A stretch of DNA of 64,000 nt, from assembly GCA_025963715.1 (NCBI GenBank), contig JAOQAG010000010.1, positions 54,605 through 118,604 of the forward strand. Reading direction: 5' to 3'. The translations under genes and the position numbers were made by a program. The stretch is from Bacteroidota bacterium (lineage in GTDB: Bacteria; Bacteroidota; Bacteroidia; 2-12-FULL-35-15). The number at the start of each line of letters is the position of its first letter. Within the stretch, counting starts at the first letter, position 1. Shown in pieces: positions 1 to 9,884 of the stretch. The notes below the pieces were generated by a model. That model made no database searches. It saw only the letters and a list, made by a program, of their open reading frames with translations, and had not been told where the DNA came from.

Positions 1-3000
1 GCGCCCAGCTATAAGAATAAAATGGCGTTCCGCCGCTGGCATTTACCGTTGCAGCACCATTGGATCCGCCAAAACAACTTACGTTGGAGGAGGATGAAAT
101 GCTGGCATTGAATACAGGCGGTTGCGTAATGGCTACCACTCCGGAAATGGTACAGGAGCTTGAATCCGTTACGAGAACGGTATAGGTTCCGGCATTGAGG
201 AAATCAAGTGTGGAAGCGGTGCTTCCTCCCGGTGTCCATGCGAATGAATACGGAGTTGTACCACCATATACGGCAGCATCTGCAGATCCGTTACTGGAAC
301 CTGCACAGCTTACGTTAGTTCCGGTCAGGATCAATGAAAGCGCTAATGGTTCTGTAAGTGCAGGATCGGTTATCGCCGATGAGGTACAACCGTGTGCATC
401 TGTAACGGTTATAGTATACGTTCCGGCAGATAATCCCGTTGCGGTTGGCGCAGAACCACCCGATGGCAGCCATGCATAACCGAAAGGCGCTGTTCCGCCC
501 GTTACACCTACGGTTGCAGTACCATCCGTGCCGCCGTGGCAGCTGATATTGGTTGTGGAAACAATGGCAGCTACCGGACTTACATTGTCGTTTACAGTAA
601 CGGTATCGCTAAGCGTACACCCGTTATTATCGGTAACTACTACTGAGTAGGAACCCGGAAAAAGATTGCTGGCCGTATCATTTACGATACTGCCCGGTGT
701 CCAGATAAATGTATATGGCACTGTACCGCCCGTGGACGTTGCAAATGCTTTTCCACTGGCCGTGCTGCAATTTGCATTCTGGCTGCTGGTAGCAAGTGTG
801 AGCTGTGTTGGCTGTGTGAGTGTTACAGAATTTGTTACAGAACAATTGTTATTGTCTGTAACGGTTACAGTATATGAACCGATGCTAAGGCCTGAAAGAT
901 TTTGTCCGCTTACGCTTCCCGGCATCCAGCTGTAGTTATAAGGCGGAGTTCCGCCTGTAGCAAGCGATGCAGCAGCACCATTGGATCCGCCGAAGCAGGA
1001 AATATTAGTTGGTGTAACGCCCACTGCAAGTGCCTGAACAGGCTGGCCTACAGTGAATGGCAATGTCTGGATACAGCTATGAGCATCTGTTACCTGCACA
1101 GTATATGTATTTGCAGGCAGGCCGGTAACGGATGTCCCTGTACTTCCACCCGGTAACCATTGGTATGAATAAGGTCCGGTTCCACCGGTTGCACTTGCGG
1201 TTGCGCCACCATCGGTGCCACCGAAACAATTTACGGCAGTGGTTGTAAGCCCGATCACAATTGCTGGCGGCTGGGTAATGCTTGGTGTTGTGGTTGCGTT
1301 CGATTGGCAACCGTTTATATCTACTACGGTAACAGTATATGTACCTGCACTTAAGCCGGTTGCTGTAGGAGCGCTACCGCCTGCAGGAGTCCAGTTATAG
1401 GTAAAAGGACCGGTACCACCAGCTACACCAACGCTTGCGGAACCATCGGACCCACCGTGGCAGCTTACATTAACGATGGAGAAAATGGTTGCAGAAGGAC
1501 CCGAATTATCATTAACATTGGCTACCTGCGTGGCTGTACAGCCGTTTGCATCGGTTACAGTAACGTCATAAGCACCGGCAAGCAAGCTGGTTGCAGTAGC
1601 GGCGTTACCACCGCTTGGCGACCATACATAGGTATACGGACCCACTCCACCCGAAACTGTAACAGATGCAGATCCGGAGGGGGTGCCACAATTGGCATTA
1701 ACAACAGATGTGACAGGCATTATTTGTACCGGCTGCGATACCGCAACAGTATTAGTGCCTGTACAGCCATGCGAATCGGTTGCTGTAACAGTGTATGTTC
1801 CTGCAGCCAGGCCGTTGGCCGTTGCTCCTGCAATGTTACCCGGCATCCAGTTGTACGTATATGGTCCTGTTCCACCCGAAGCTGCACCTGTAGCAGAACC
1901 GCTGGCTGCTCCATAACAAGCTGTTGGAACCGAAGATGTAGCAATAGTTACAGGTGCGGCAGGTTCTGTAATCACAACTGTACTGGTAGTTAAACAACTG
2001 TGGTTATCCCTGATAGTAAGTGTGTATGTTCCGGCTGCAAGCCCCGAAATGGAGTTGGTAACAGCACCGCCCGGCGACCATAAATAAATGTAGTTTGGTG
2101 TACCACCCGAAGGAGTTGCAGAAACAGCGCCATTGTTACCGCCAAAACAAGCGACAGGTACAATAGGGTTAAAGTTGATTGCCAGCGGCGCCGGTTGCGG
2201 TACGTTTGCAGTTGCTGTGCTGGCGCAGCCTTTGGAATCGGTTACGGTTACGGTGTAAATTGTACCGCTTGCGAGGCCGGTTGCAGTGGCAGTGGTTGCA
2301 CCGCCCGGCGACCAGGAATAAGTATAGCCGGGACTTCCGCCGGAATTGTGAACAGTTGCAGATCCATTATCGAGGTAATCGCAGGTTTCGGCTACTGTGG
2401 TGATGGATGACAGAACTACCGAAGGCTGGATCAGTGTAACTGTACCGGTTTTTGTACAGCCGTTTGCATCTGTTACGGTAACGGTATAACTGCCAATTGG
2501 TAAACCGGTGGCTGTTGCTGCGGTTCCGCCAACAGGGCTCCAGCTGTAGTTGTATGGCAGTGTACCGCCTGTTACATTAGCTGTTGCAGTACCATCGCTT
2601 CCGTTAAAACAATTCACATTTGTTTTGGTAATGGTAATGGCCAGTACTGCCGGTTGCGTAATTACAAATGTATTGATCACCTGGCAGCCTTTGGAATCGG
2701 TTACTTTAAGCGTATAGGTTCCTGCGGCACGTCCGCTGATGGAAGAAGTTGTAAGTCCGCCGGGTGTCCATAAATACGTATACGGCGGCGTACCACCTGC
2801 AGACGTTGATACAATGGCTCCGTTGTTTCCGCTTGCGCAGGATACATTGGTGATCACACCCGTAACACTAACCGCAGTAGCGGGTTCTGTAATGGTTACC
2901 TGATTTTGTACGGTACAGCCATTGTTATCGGTAATGGTAACGGTATAGGTTCCGGCTGCTACACCTGTTAATGTTTGGGTGGTAGCGCCACCTGGCGCCC

Positions 3001-6000
3001 ATGAATAGGTATAAGGAGCTGTTCCACCGGTAGGACTGGCTTTTACAGAACCGTTGTTACCACCGGTACAGCTTACATTCACCAGGTTGATCATGGTAAC
3101 GGCTAATGGTGGAGGTTCGATAATTACAGCAAATGCATTAACGCTGCAGCCTTTTGAATCGGTAACGGCAACGGTATAAGTCCCGGCTGCTAATCCGCTG
3201 GCGGTGGCTGTTGTAGCACTACCCGGCGACCATGCATAACTGTAAGGAGGAGTTCCGCCAGCAGGCACAGCCGTTGCTGTTCCGTTAGAAGATCCGCTGC
3301 AGGTAACATTGGTAAGCGTTGTAGTTGCTGATAATACAGTAGGTTCAGTGATGTTGACAGAGTTTGTTGCACTGCAACCTCTTGCATCGGTTACGGTTAC
3401 GGTATAACTGGAAGCATGTAATCCTGATGCCGTTGAAGATGATCCGGCACCACCGCTCCAACTATAGGTATACGCCGGAGTACCGCCTGTAACGGTAGTT
3501 GCAGCGGTTCCGTTGTTTGCGCTAAAGCAGCTCACATTTGTTTGTGCAATGGCAATGGCAATGGGCGCCGGTTGTGTAATGGTATATGGCGCAGAAATAA
3601 CACAGCCTTTTGCATCGGTTACGGTGATGGTATAGGTGCCTGCTGCTTGTCCGCTAATGGTGGCGGCTGTTTGTCCGCCGGGAGCCCATAAATACGTATA
3701 CGGAGCTGTACCTCCAACGGCTGTTACAGTAATGGCGCCGGTGCTTCCGGCCGGACAGGATGCATTGGTGATGGAAGAACTTAAGGCCAGTGGCGTTGGT
3801 TGTGTAATGGTGGCGGTTGTTTGCGACGTACAGCCAATGCCGCTGGTTATGGTAACGGTGTAGGTACCGGGCGCCAGGTTGCTTGCCGTAGCTGTATTTT
3901 GTGGCGGAACGGTATTCCAATGATAGGTAAACGGACTGATGCCGCCGGTCATGGAAGCAGTTGCGGAACCATTTGTTCCGCCAAAACAATTGATGTTTAC
4001 CGGTGTGACCACCGGCGTTCCGGTAAAACCGATAAAATATATTTTCACCACATCGGAGCCTGCAGGGCACGTTCCGTTGCCGGTAGTGGTAAGTGTAAGG
4101 TTTACAAAACCGGTAGCAATTTCTGCTGCGGTTGGTGTGTAATTCGCGTTAAGCGTGGTATTGCTTGGGCTAAACGTACCGCCGCCACCCGACCAGATGC
4201 CACCGCTGGCGCCTGTTATAGCACCGTGCAATGTTGCAACCGGGCTTTGCGAACACATGGTATCATCCACACCGGCATTAGCAGTAATAGGAGCAGTAAA
4301 GGCTGTAACGGTTACTGTGGCTGTAGAAGAAGGACATCCGGATGCATCCGAAACGGTAACATTATAAGTACCTGCTCCTACGCTGATGCTTTGTGTAGGA
4401 TTAACATTGTTCCAGAGGTATGAATATCCGGGTGTACCGCCGCTTCCGTTTGCCGTGATGGTGGTGGAAGTCTGGCCGAAACAGATCGTAGGATTAATGG
4501 GGACAATGTTGACCGTGAGCGGAGGATTGATGGTTACCCTGACTGTATCGCAACTGGATTGCGGATTACAGGAAGCCGACATACCACATACTACATAATC
4601 CACGTACGGCGGAGGAGAAACGCCGGGTGTAACTGTTGGCGTCATACATCCGGAAATACAGGACAGGTAACTGTTGTAAGCACCGCTTGCACCCGGAAAA
4701 ATGGAATGCCATGTAACGGTAGCTGCATTGTAACCGGAAGCAGACAGATGTCCGACACAACCGTTATTGATGGTAATGTTGGTGCCACCTACCGCTACCG
4801 GCGGGTTAGGACAGTTCACTACGTTGAACTGAAAATCGCGGAGCGTGGAGCTGACGTAATTTCCATTGCGGTATTCTTTTACCACCACGCCCACTACAAA
4901 TTGTCCGAGCATGGTAGGTGTGCCTGTAAGCAAACCGGTATTGGGATTTAAATTAAGCGGAACTCCACCTAAAGGATTGGTTGGCCCGTATCCCGGTAAA
5001 AATACGATGGGTGTAAAGGTTGCGGTGTTTGAAGAATACGTTGGATCCAGGGGACCAACGCCGGTATCGCCATCATAAGGCGTATAAAAGGAATAATAAA
5101 GCGAATCGCCATCTGCATCGGTAGCTGCATGATCAAACACAAAAGGATTGTTGACACACAGGAAAAGCGGCGGGAAATTATTAAAAACGGGATTGCTGTT
5201 TGCCTGGAAGCTGTTGCAGGAAACCACTACGTTATCAAATTTATAGATCTCGGAAGTAGGCGAATTGGCATCGAAATGCACGCGGATCACGATCTGCACG
5301 GTGGTTCCGAAAACGCCAATGGCGCTGGCCGTTGCGTTGGTAAAGTCATCGGCAATAACGCCGCTTACACCAAACGGGATCAGCGGGCCACCGTTTACAC
5401 GATAATATACAAAGATGGAATCGTTGGCATCGAGCGTACCGTTTTCGGAAAGATCGACACGCAGGTTGGCTGTGGAGCAACCGGAAATATTAACGGTTTG
5501 CGAGGTCCAGGTTTCGGATGCATTATTAGCTCCGTCGATCTCAAACACATTGTTGTTTACTCTTGCGGCAGCAGGTGCCGGAGATCCCGCAGCGATGCTC
5601 CATGCGGTAGCGCCGTTATCTACGGTAGTATTGTTGGCCAGTAAAAAATCTTCGTACCATGTAACCGGTTGTCCGGGAATGTAAGCGTAAAAGCTTTCGC
5701 CCACACAGTTACAAGCGGCATTTACGTTGAGGAGTGTTAAGTTACGGGCAACTACCTGGTAGGACAAATGATATCCGCCGGGATTGGGCGGCAGGTTGTT
5801 AACTGTGGTTGTATAAATAGCCTGCTGCACGCATGGCAGCGGTGTAGGCGGTACGGCGCAGGGATCGAGGTTGGAAGGAACGGAGGTAACGGTTCCGATG
5901 GACATGGTAATGTCCTTGCTTGGGGCGAATGTTGCTCCATTGTATCCGGCAACGTTGATGGTAACGGACGAAGGAAATGCTGCGGACGAAGGGCTGCAAT

Positions 6001-6145
6001 CGCGGTACAGCTTTAATGTAACGGTATAGCTGGAGCCTCCGTTGTATACATAGGTTAAAGAACCTCCCACGATGTGCGTTGAATACGCAGCAAATGAAAT
6101 GCTTAAAAATAGAATAATGAATAGGGTGTGTAGCCGTTTCACCAT
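1..6145 (-). CDS. SprB-repeat cell-surface adhesin (3' end beyond window)
   Basis: A minus-strand frame stays open from the ATG at 6145 to the left edge, giving 2048 codons with no stop. The first ~22 residues form a signal peptide. Next comes a module with HIVGGSLTY and LKLYRDC, seen at the N-terminus of many large Bacteroidota gliding and surface proteins. From about position 4400 down to 1 there are roughly 18 tandem units of 225-234 nt (75-78 residues) of the SprB type: an N-x-x-C-x-G-x-x-G-x-A start, GGTPPYxYxWxPGG in the middle and AGTYTVTVTDxxGC at the end. SprB is the mobile gliding adhesin exported by the type IX system. The missing 3' end should hold a T9SS sorting domain. The gene lies 353 bp downstream of a PorP/SprF gene, a family needed for export of such cargo. 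Repeat type and surface location are secure; a role in gliding is inference. Confidence 0.85.
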   Translation of the reverse strand, partial: MVKRLHTLFIILFLSISFAAYSTHIVGGSLTYVYNGGSSYTVTLKLYRDCSPSSAAFPSSVTINVAGYNGATFAPSKDITMSIGTVTSVPSNLDPCAVPPTPLPCVQQAIYTTTVNNLPPNPGGYHLSYQVVARNLTLLNVNAACNCVGESFYAYIPGQPVTWYEDFLLANNTTVDNGATAWSIAAGSPAPAAARVNNNVFEIDGANNASETWTSQTVNISGCSTANLRVDLSENGTLDANDSIFVYYRVNGGPLIPFGVSGVIADDFTNATASAIGVFGTTVQIVIRVHFDANSPTSEIYKFDNVVVSCNSFQANSNPVFNNFPPLFLCVNNPFVFDHAATDADGDSLYYSFYTPYDGDTGVGPLDPTYSSNTATFTPIVFLPGYGPTNPLGGVPLNLNPNTGLLTGTPTMLGQFVVGVVVKEYRNGNYVSSTLRDFQFNVVNCPNPPVAVGGTNITINNGCVGHLSASGYNAATVTWHSIFPGASGAYNSYLSCISGCMTPTVTPGVSPPPYVDYVVCGMSASCNPQSSCDTVRVTINPPLTVNIVPINPTICFGQTSTTITANGSGGTPGYSYLWNNVNPTQSISVGAGTYNVTVSDASGCPSSTATVTVTAFTAPITANAGVDDTMCSQSPVATLHGAITGASGGIWSGGGGTFSPSNTTLNANYTPTAAEIATGFVNLTLTTTGNGTCPAGSDVVKIYFIGFTGTPVVTPVNINCFGGTNGSATASMTGGISPFTYHWNTVPPQNTATASNLAPGTYTVTITSGIGCTSQTTATITQPTPLALSSSITNASCPAGSTGAITVTAVGGTAPYTYLWAPGGQTAATISGQAAGTYTITVTDAKGCVISAPYTITQPAPIAIAIAQTNVSCFSANNGTAATTVTGGTPAYTYSWSGGAGSSSTASGLHASSYTVTVTDARGCSATNSVNITEPTVLSATTTLTNVTCSGSSNGTATAVPAGGTPPYSYAWSPGSATTATASGLAAGTYTVAVTDSKGCSVNAFAVIIEPPPLAVTMINLVNVSCTGGNNGSVKASPTGGTAPYTYSWAPGGATTQTLTGVAAGTYTVTITDNNGCTVQNQVTITEPATAVSVTGVITNVSCASGNNGAIVSTSAGGTPPYTYLWTPGGLTTSSISGRAAGTYTLKVTDSKGCQVINTFVITQPAVLAITITKTNVNCFNGSDGTATANVTGGTLPYNYSWSPVGGTAATATGLPIGSYTVTVTDANGCTKTGTVTLIQPSVVLSSITTVAETCDYLDNGSATVHNSGGSPGYTYSWSPGGATTATATGLASGTIYTVTVTDSKGCASTATANVPQPAPLAINFNPIVPVACFGGNNGAVSATPSGGTPNYIYLWSPGGAVTNSISGLAAGTYTLTIRDNHSCLTTSTVVITEPAAPVTIATSSVPTACYGAASGSATGAASGGTGPYTYNWMPGNIAGATANGLAAGTYTVTATDSHGCTGTNTVAVSQPVQIMPVTSVVNANCGTPSGSASVTVSGGVGPYTYVWSPSGGNAATATSLLAGAYDVTVTDANGCTATQVANVNDNSGPSATIFSIVNVSCHGGSDGSASVGVAGGTGPFTYNWTPAGGSAPTATGLSAGTYTVTVVDINGCQSNATTTPSITQPPAIVIGLTTTAVNCFGGTDGGATASATGGTGPYSYQWLPGGSTGTSVTGLPANTYTVQVTDAHSCIQTLPFTVGQPVQALAVGVTPTNISCFGGSNGAAASLATGGTPPYNYSWMPGSVSGQNLSGLSIGSYTVTVTDNNNCSVTNSVTLTQPTQLTLATSSQNANCSTASGKAFATSTGGTVPYTFIWTPGSIVNDTASNLFPGSYSVVVTDNNGCTLSDTVTVNDNVSPVAAIVSTTNISCHGGTDGTATVGVTGGTAPFGYAWLPSGGSAPTATGLSAGTYTITVTDAHGCTSSAITDPALTEPLALSLILTGTNVSCAGSSNGSADAAVYGGTTPYSFAWTPGGSTASTLDFLNAGTYTVLVTDSSSCTISGVVAITQPPVFNASISSSSNVSCFGGSNGAATVNASGGTPFYSYSWA

Positions 6146-6348
6146 GAGCCTCTTTCTTTTTTAAATCTTTGTATCTATTTCTATCCCGCTTTACGCGAAA
6201 CAAATTTTTTAGTTTCTATTGTTGATTCTTTTTCAGCAGAAATTAATATTGAACTGTCGAATTTAATATAAAAATCAAATATTTTTATATTAGTATTAGC
6301 AACTTTGTACTAAACCCATAACTATTTTATTGAAAATCTTGATTCGTG
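6146..6348. other. AT-rich upstream region of the SprB-like gene
   Basis: No gene is visible here. The sequence is very A+T rich. A -7-like box (AATATTTG on the minus strand, 6276-6283) differs by one base from the Bacteroidota TAnnTTTG consensus and could drive the SprB-like gene, leaving a leader of about 125 nt. The spacing to a TTG at 6300-6302 is shorter than usual, so this is only a candidate. Confidence 0.3.
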
Positions 6349-6440
6349 CGTCATTGCGAGGGCTTTTCGCCCGAAGCAATCTCACTCTAGTTTATATTCT
6401 GATATGAGATTGCTTCGGGCGAAAAGCCCTCGCAATGACG
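6349..6440. repeat. 92-bp palindromic element (REP-like)
   Basis: Two perfect 36-bp inverted arms (6349-6384 and 6405-6440) flank a 20-nt loop. The arms begin with cgtcattgcgag and include cccgaagcaatctc. Similar cgtcattgcgag palindromes are common dispersed intergenic repeats in Bacteroidota genomes. It sits between the PorP and SprB-like genes and may also act as an attenuator or mRNA-stabilising hairpin. Confidence 0.85.
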
Positions 6441-6498
6441 TTCTTAAAATAATTTATTTTCATAGTATAAATAAAGTCCAAGTACTCAATTATTTCAT

Positions 6499-8019
6499 CT
6501 AGTCTGCTAAAAGCAGGATCCACGCGTCTTTTATGCCTGCCGCTTTTGCATCATTTGCTTTTTTTATTGCTTCTTCTTTGCTCACCTGGCGCGAAATAAA
6601 TACGTAATTGTATTTTTTTGTTTCGGAATAAACCCTGCTGCTTCCTCTAAAGCCACTGTTATTCAAGCGTTTGGCTTCTGCCTGTGCAAAATCCTGGTAC
6701 ACAAATGTTCCGGCGATCACATAATATCCTTTTGCAGGCTGCTGATTATTTTCGTCTTTAAAATCTTTTACACTGTTGGTTACGATCCACACACCGTTAT
6801 CCATTACTTTATTTGAATTGGAAGAAACGGCGGTTGCATTTTGATTCTGGTTCTGATCCGGGCTGGTGTTTTGGTTTACAGAATTTGTGCCTGAAGTGTT
6901 TGTATTATTAGCTGCAGTATTGTTATTTACAGCTGAATTATTTTGCTGTTGCTGCGCCTGCTGATTCAACTTATCATTCAGCATTTTTATTTTTTGTTCG
7001 TTACCGGCAATCTTTGCCTGGCTTTGCTCCAATTCATCTGCAAGACTATCGAGGCGTTTTTCATAAACGGGATTTTCTTTCGGTGTTTCTTTTGCAGCGG
7101 TTTCTTCGGGTGCTTCTTTCTTTTTATTTTTTCCGAATTTATAATTCACCATGATCTCGCTGGTCATGCCTGCATATTTGCCGATATCACCGATCACAAA
7201 ATCGTAGGCATATCCTACATACAATTGTTTGTACAAACAAATTCCGGCGTTGGCACCCACAGCGTAATCGCTTTTGTAGGTTGCCCCGATCCAGAATTTA
7301 TCTTTCCAGTCGAAATTTAAATTGCCATCGTATTGCATCGGTGCACCCGGAACAAAACGAACCAATGCCATTGGCGCAAGGGAAATTCCTTTGTCCTTCG
7401 AAATGTAAAATTTGTATTTGAGCGTACCCATGTAATGGCGCGCCTGCGTGTAATAAGCGCGGACATCGGTATTGTCCACATATTTTATTTTATTACCAGG
7501 CAATTGCGGAACGGCAGCGCCAAATTCTAATCCTTTCCAGATAAAAGCCAGTCCGGCGCTTGCATCCAGCACGGTTTTACGTTGTGTTTCGGTAAATAAA
7601 GTGGGATCGGTTGTGTTTTCTACCAATGCCTGTGAGTAGTTCATAGTTTGATCGATGACGCCTACCGACACTCCTAATAATAGATGCATATCATCGTTGA
7701 TGTTCAGACGGTACGAATAATTAAGATCGCCACCCATGCGGTTGGACAATCCTTTGCGGTCGCTGATAAGGCTTAATCCCAGGCCTACTTTTTTATTGAT
7801 ATTTCCATCCAGCGTAAACAGGTTGAGCTGCGGAGCGCCTTTAAATCCGGTCCATTGTGAGCGACTAATGAGCATTGCATTTACGGCATCATCGGTACCG
7901 GTAAATGCAGGATTGTATACCATTGGCTTGTAAAAGTAATGACTGTACATGCCTATCTGCTGGGCCTTTGCAAGCACAACACTAAAAATAAACAGGGTAC
8001 AGATCACTAATTTTTTCAT
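6499..8019 (-). CDS. PorP/SprF-family T9SS membrane protein with C-terminal SPOR-like domain
   Basis: The 506-residue product begins with a signal peptide ending near AKA-Q. It then shows the PorP/SprF signature (YSHYFYKPMVYNPAFTG, then SRSQWTGF) and an outer-membrane beta-barrel-like region to about residue 295. A charged coiled-coil stretch (~315-355) and a Gln/Asn-rich linker (~355-415) follow. Residues 430-506 (KGYYVIAGTF to AWILLLAD) have the pattern of a SPOR peptidoglycan-binding domain. PorP/SprF proteins help T9SS export and surface attachment of type B cargo. Most family members are about 300 residues, so the linker and SPOR-like tail are extra and could anchor the barrel to peptidoglycan. 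The start codon is one base from the stop of the upstream type B cargo gene, so the two are surely co-transcribed. PorP identity is firm; the SPOR call rests on pattern only. Confidence 0.85.
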   Translation of the reverse strand: MKKLVICTLFIFSVVLAKAQQIGMYSHYFYKPMVYNPAFTGTDDAVNAMLISRSQWTGFKGAPQLNLFTLDGNINKKVGLGLSLISDRKGLSNRMGGDLNYSYRLNINDDMHLLLGVSVGVIDQTMNYSQALVENTTDPTLFTETQRKTVLDASAGLAFIWKGLEFGAAVPQLPGNKIKYVDNTDVRAYYTQARHYMGTLKYKFYISKDKGISLAPMALVRFVPGAPMQYDGNLNFDWKDKFWIGATYKSDYAVGANAGICLYKQLYVGYAYDFVIGDIGKYAGMTSEIMVNYKFGKNKKKEAPEETAAKETPKENPVYEKRLDSLADELEQSQAKIAGNEQKIKMLNDKLNQQAQQQQNNSAVNNNTAANNTNTSGTNSVNQNTSPDQNQNQNATAVSSNSNKVMDNGVWIVTNSVKDFKDENNQQPAKGYYVIAGTFVYQDFAQAEAKRLNNSGFRGSSRVYSETKKYNYVFISRQVSKEEAIKKANDAKAAGIKDAWILLLAD

Positions 8020-8020
8020 T

Positions 8021-9388
8021 TTATTTGCTTCTTACAAGATCTATCGAACCTTTGATCACCAGATTGCTGCTATCCAGCTTTAATGTATAATAATAAGTAC
8101 CGTCGGGCAGATCGGCACCGTTGTATGTTCCCTTCCAATCATTCGCATATCCTTTTTTTGTATACACTTCGTTACCGTATATATTATAAATGTGTACTTC
8201 ATTGTCGGGGAAGCTGGAAAGATCCTGGATGTACCAGCTGTCATTAATTCCATCGCCATTCGGGCTGATGAGGTTGGCCACCATGCCGTTAAATACGGGA
8301 ATGATGACGTTTACCGTTACCGCATCCGTATTGATACAGCCAAATCCATCGGTCACAGCCATTATATAAGTAGTGGTGGATGAAGGCGTTGCCTGTGGGG
8401 TAAAAATGGTGTTGTTATTCAGACTGGCAGCAGGTGTCCAGAATACGCTACCGGTTCCCATTCCGTGCAATACGGCTGATTGTCCGGAAGTAATGGTGGT
8501 ATCATTTCCGGCAGAAACCGGCGCCGGTGTAACCACTATTATTTCGGCGGGCAAAGAAGTATTCGCGCCACAGGTTCCGCTTTGTGCGGTTGCTTTGTAC
8601 AATGTGGTTTGTGTTAAGTTGGAATAATTCAAGGTTGCAGTTGTATTTGCAACAGGCTGCCATGTCACACCAAAATCCGAAGAAGAGATCCAGCCGGTTA
8701 TTGTTCCTACGGTGCCTGATAATGTAAGTGTTCCTGAATTAGACCCAAAACATACGGTATCGCTTCCCGAAATGGTTCCTGCATCCGAAGCGGCATCAAT
8801 ATTAAAGGAAACCTGGGAAGAGGTATCGGAGGGGCAAGCAGGGCCATTTTGAACGACTGCCCTGTAAATGGTATTTTGGGTAATGCCGGAATAGGTAAGC
8901 GCCGTGGTGGTATCGGGTACATTTACCCAGGTGGCGCCGCCATCGGTTGAATATTCCCAGAAGGAAACATTCCCGGTATTGCCGGACAAATTGAGCGTTC
9001 CGGGGCCGGAAGTGACGCAAAATGTACCGCCGCCGGTTACGTTGCCGCCAACGCTTGGCTGATAAACAGTAATGCAGGTAATGGTAGATGTATCGGGCGG
9101 AAATGCACCGCTTTGAACGATGACGCGGTAACAGGTGGTTTGAGAAAGACTGGAATAGCTTTGTGCCGGGGTTGTATTTCCGGTGCCGACCCAGGTGGTT
9201 CCATCAATGGATGCCTCCCACGTGATGATGGTACCGGTGTATCCGGTTACGGAAATAAAACCGGAATTAACTGAAGAACAATACGTTGCGCCGCCGGACG
9301 TGTTCCCTCCCACTGATTGGGCATTCGCGAATGATGCAGCCAAACAGCACAGGATAAAAAGAAAAAAGCCCTTTGTAGAAATGTTCAT
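8021..9388 (-). CDS. T9SS type B sorting-domain surface protein (CHU_C / gliding motility-associated C-terminal)
   Basis: I chose the ATG at 9388 because it gives a clean signal peptide (MNISTKGFFLFILCCLAA, cleavage near ANA-Q). An in-frame ATG nine codons upstream (9415) would add a polar leader. The body has three or four Ig/PKD-like units with repeated GSDTVCFGSNSGTLTLSG-type and TGxITxWxSSxDGGxTW motifs. The last ~85 residues (ISPNGDGINDSW, then VHIYNIYGNEVY and DLPDGTYYYTLKL) are a type B T9SS sorting domain. The protein is thus exported across the outer membrane by the type IX system and displayed or released. The next gene encodes a PorP/SprF protein, and type B cargo usually relies on such a partner encoded alongside it. 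The ligand or role of the Ig-like region is not known. Confidence 0.85.
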   Translation of the reverse strand: MNISTKGFFLFILCCLAASFANAQSVGGNTSGGATYCSSVNSGFISVTGYTGTIITWEASIDGTTWVGTGNTTPAQSYSSLSQTTCYRVIVQSGAFPPDTSTITCITVYQPSVGGNVTGGGTFCVTSGPGTLNLSGNTGNVSFWEYSTDGGATWVNVPDTTTALTYSGITQNTIYRAVVQNGPACPSDTSSQVSFNIDAASDAGTISGSDTVCFGSNSGTLTLSGTVGTITGWISSSDFGVTWQPVANTTATLNYSNLTQTTLYKATAQSGTCGANTSLPAEIIVVTPAPVSAGNDTTITSGQSAVLHGMGTGSVFWTPAASLNNNTIFTPQATPSSTTTYIMAVTDGFGCINTDAVTVNVIIPVFNGMVANLISPNGDGINDSWYIQDLSSFPDNEVHIYNIYGNEVYTKKGYANDWKGTYNGADLPDGTYYYTLKLDSSNLVIKGSIDLVRSK

Positions 9389-9476
9389 AAATGTAAATTG
9401 TCGCGAATTTATCAAAATTTACGGTCAGGAAACTTCAGAGAGAGAATTATAATAGAAGTTTCGTGATTACTTTACG

Positions 9477-9484
9477 CAAATATA
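9477..9484 (-). promoter_or_regulatory. Putative -7 box for the T9SS cassette
   Basis: The minus-strand octamer TATATTTG matches the Bacteroidota TAnnTTTG consensus exactly. It lies about 90 nt before the type B cargo start at 9388. No clear -33 TTG was seen at the preferred spacing. Confidence 0.5.
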
Positions 9485-9539
9485 AAGAAGTTAGTTGCCT
9501 TTGTTCATTTCTTTATGATTTTGGCTTGCGTGTGTAAGG

Positions 9540-9875
9540 AAAGACATTCTTTTAGGGGAAAGAGTTGCAGGGGGCGATTGTTCTACAACTTTTAACACAG
9601 AGGAAGGTGGAGGTCACGGAGCTTTATGCTCGCAGGCTCGGCTTTTTTTTACCACTAAGGACACTAAGAAGGTGGAGAGCCGTGTGCTGGATGTTGCCCG
9701 CAGGCTCGCCTTAATTTTTTTCCCGCAGAGGCGCCAGAGAACGCGGAGCTGGGTGTATGCTGTGTGTGGTTTCTCGTAAAGGCGCAAAGTTCGCAAAGGC
9801 TATACTTAAAAAATATTCTTTTTTCTTTGCGATCTCTGCGCCTTCTTTGCGCCCTTTGCGGTTCAACCGGAATGC
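9540..9875. repeat. Cluster of CGCAAAG-type dispersed repeats
   Basis: The gap 9485-9884 has no gene. It is a mosaic of short motifs such as ggcgcaaag, gttcgcaaaggc, tctgcgccttctttgcgccc and cccgcagaggcg. The section 9693-9807, read on the minus strand, resembles 33377-33496 over about 120 bp, including agcctttgcg, tttgcgccttt, agctccgcg, tctgcggga and gcgagcctgcgggcaa. A shorter related piece lies at 29515-29550. These are dispersed non-coding repeats; small ORFs across them are not credible genes. Confidence 0.7.
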
Positions 9876-9884
9876 GGTTAAAAC

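Noticed and set aside
1..4400. Regular ~230-nt periodicity that could suggest a tandem array such as CRISPR
   Set aside because: The period is a protein repeat in an open frame, and the units are degenerate at DNA level without spacer structure.
195..5644. Many plus-strand ORFs of 60-210 codons
   Set aside because: They are antisense shadows of the SprB-type repeats; the minus frame is continuously open and has a clear protein pattern.
5799..6203. A 134-codon minus-strand ORF at the start of the SprB-like gene
   Set aside because: It is in a different frame from the signal peptide and surface-protein frame starting at 6145 and has unlikely composition.
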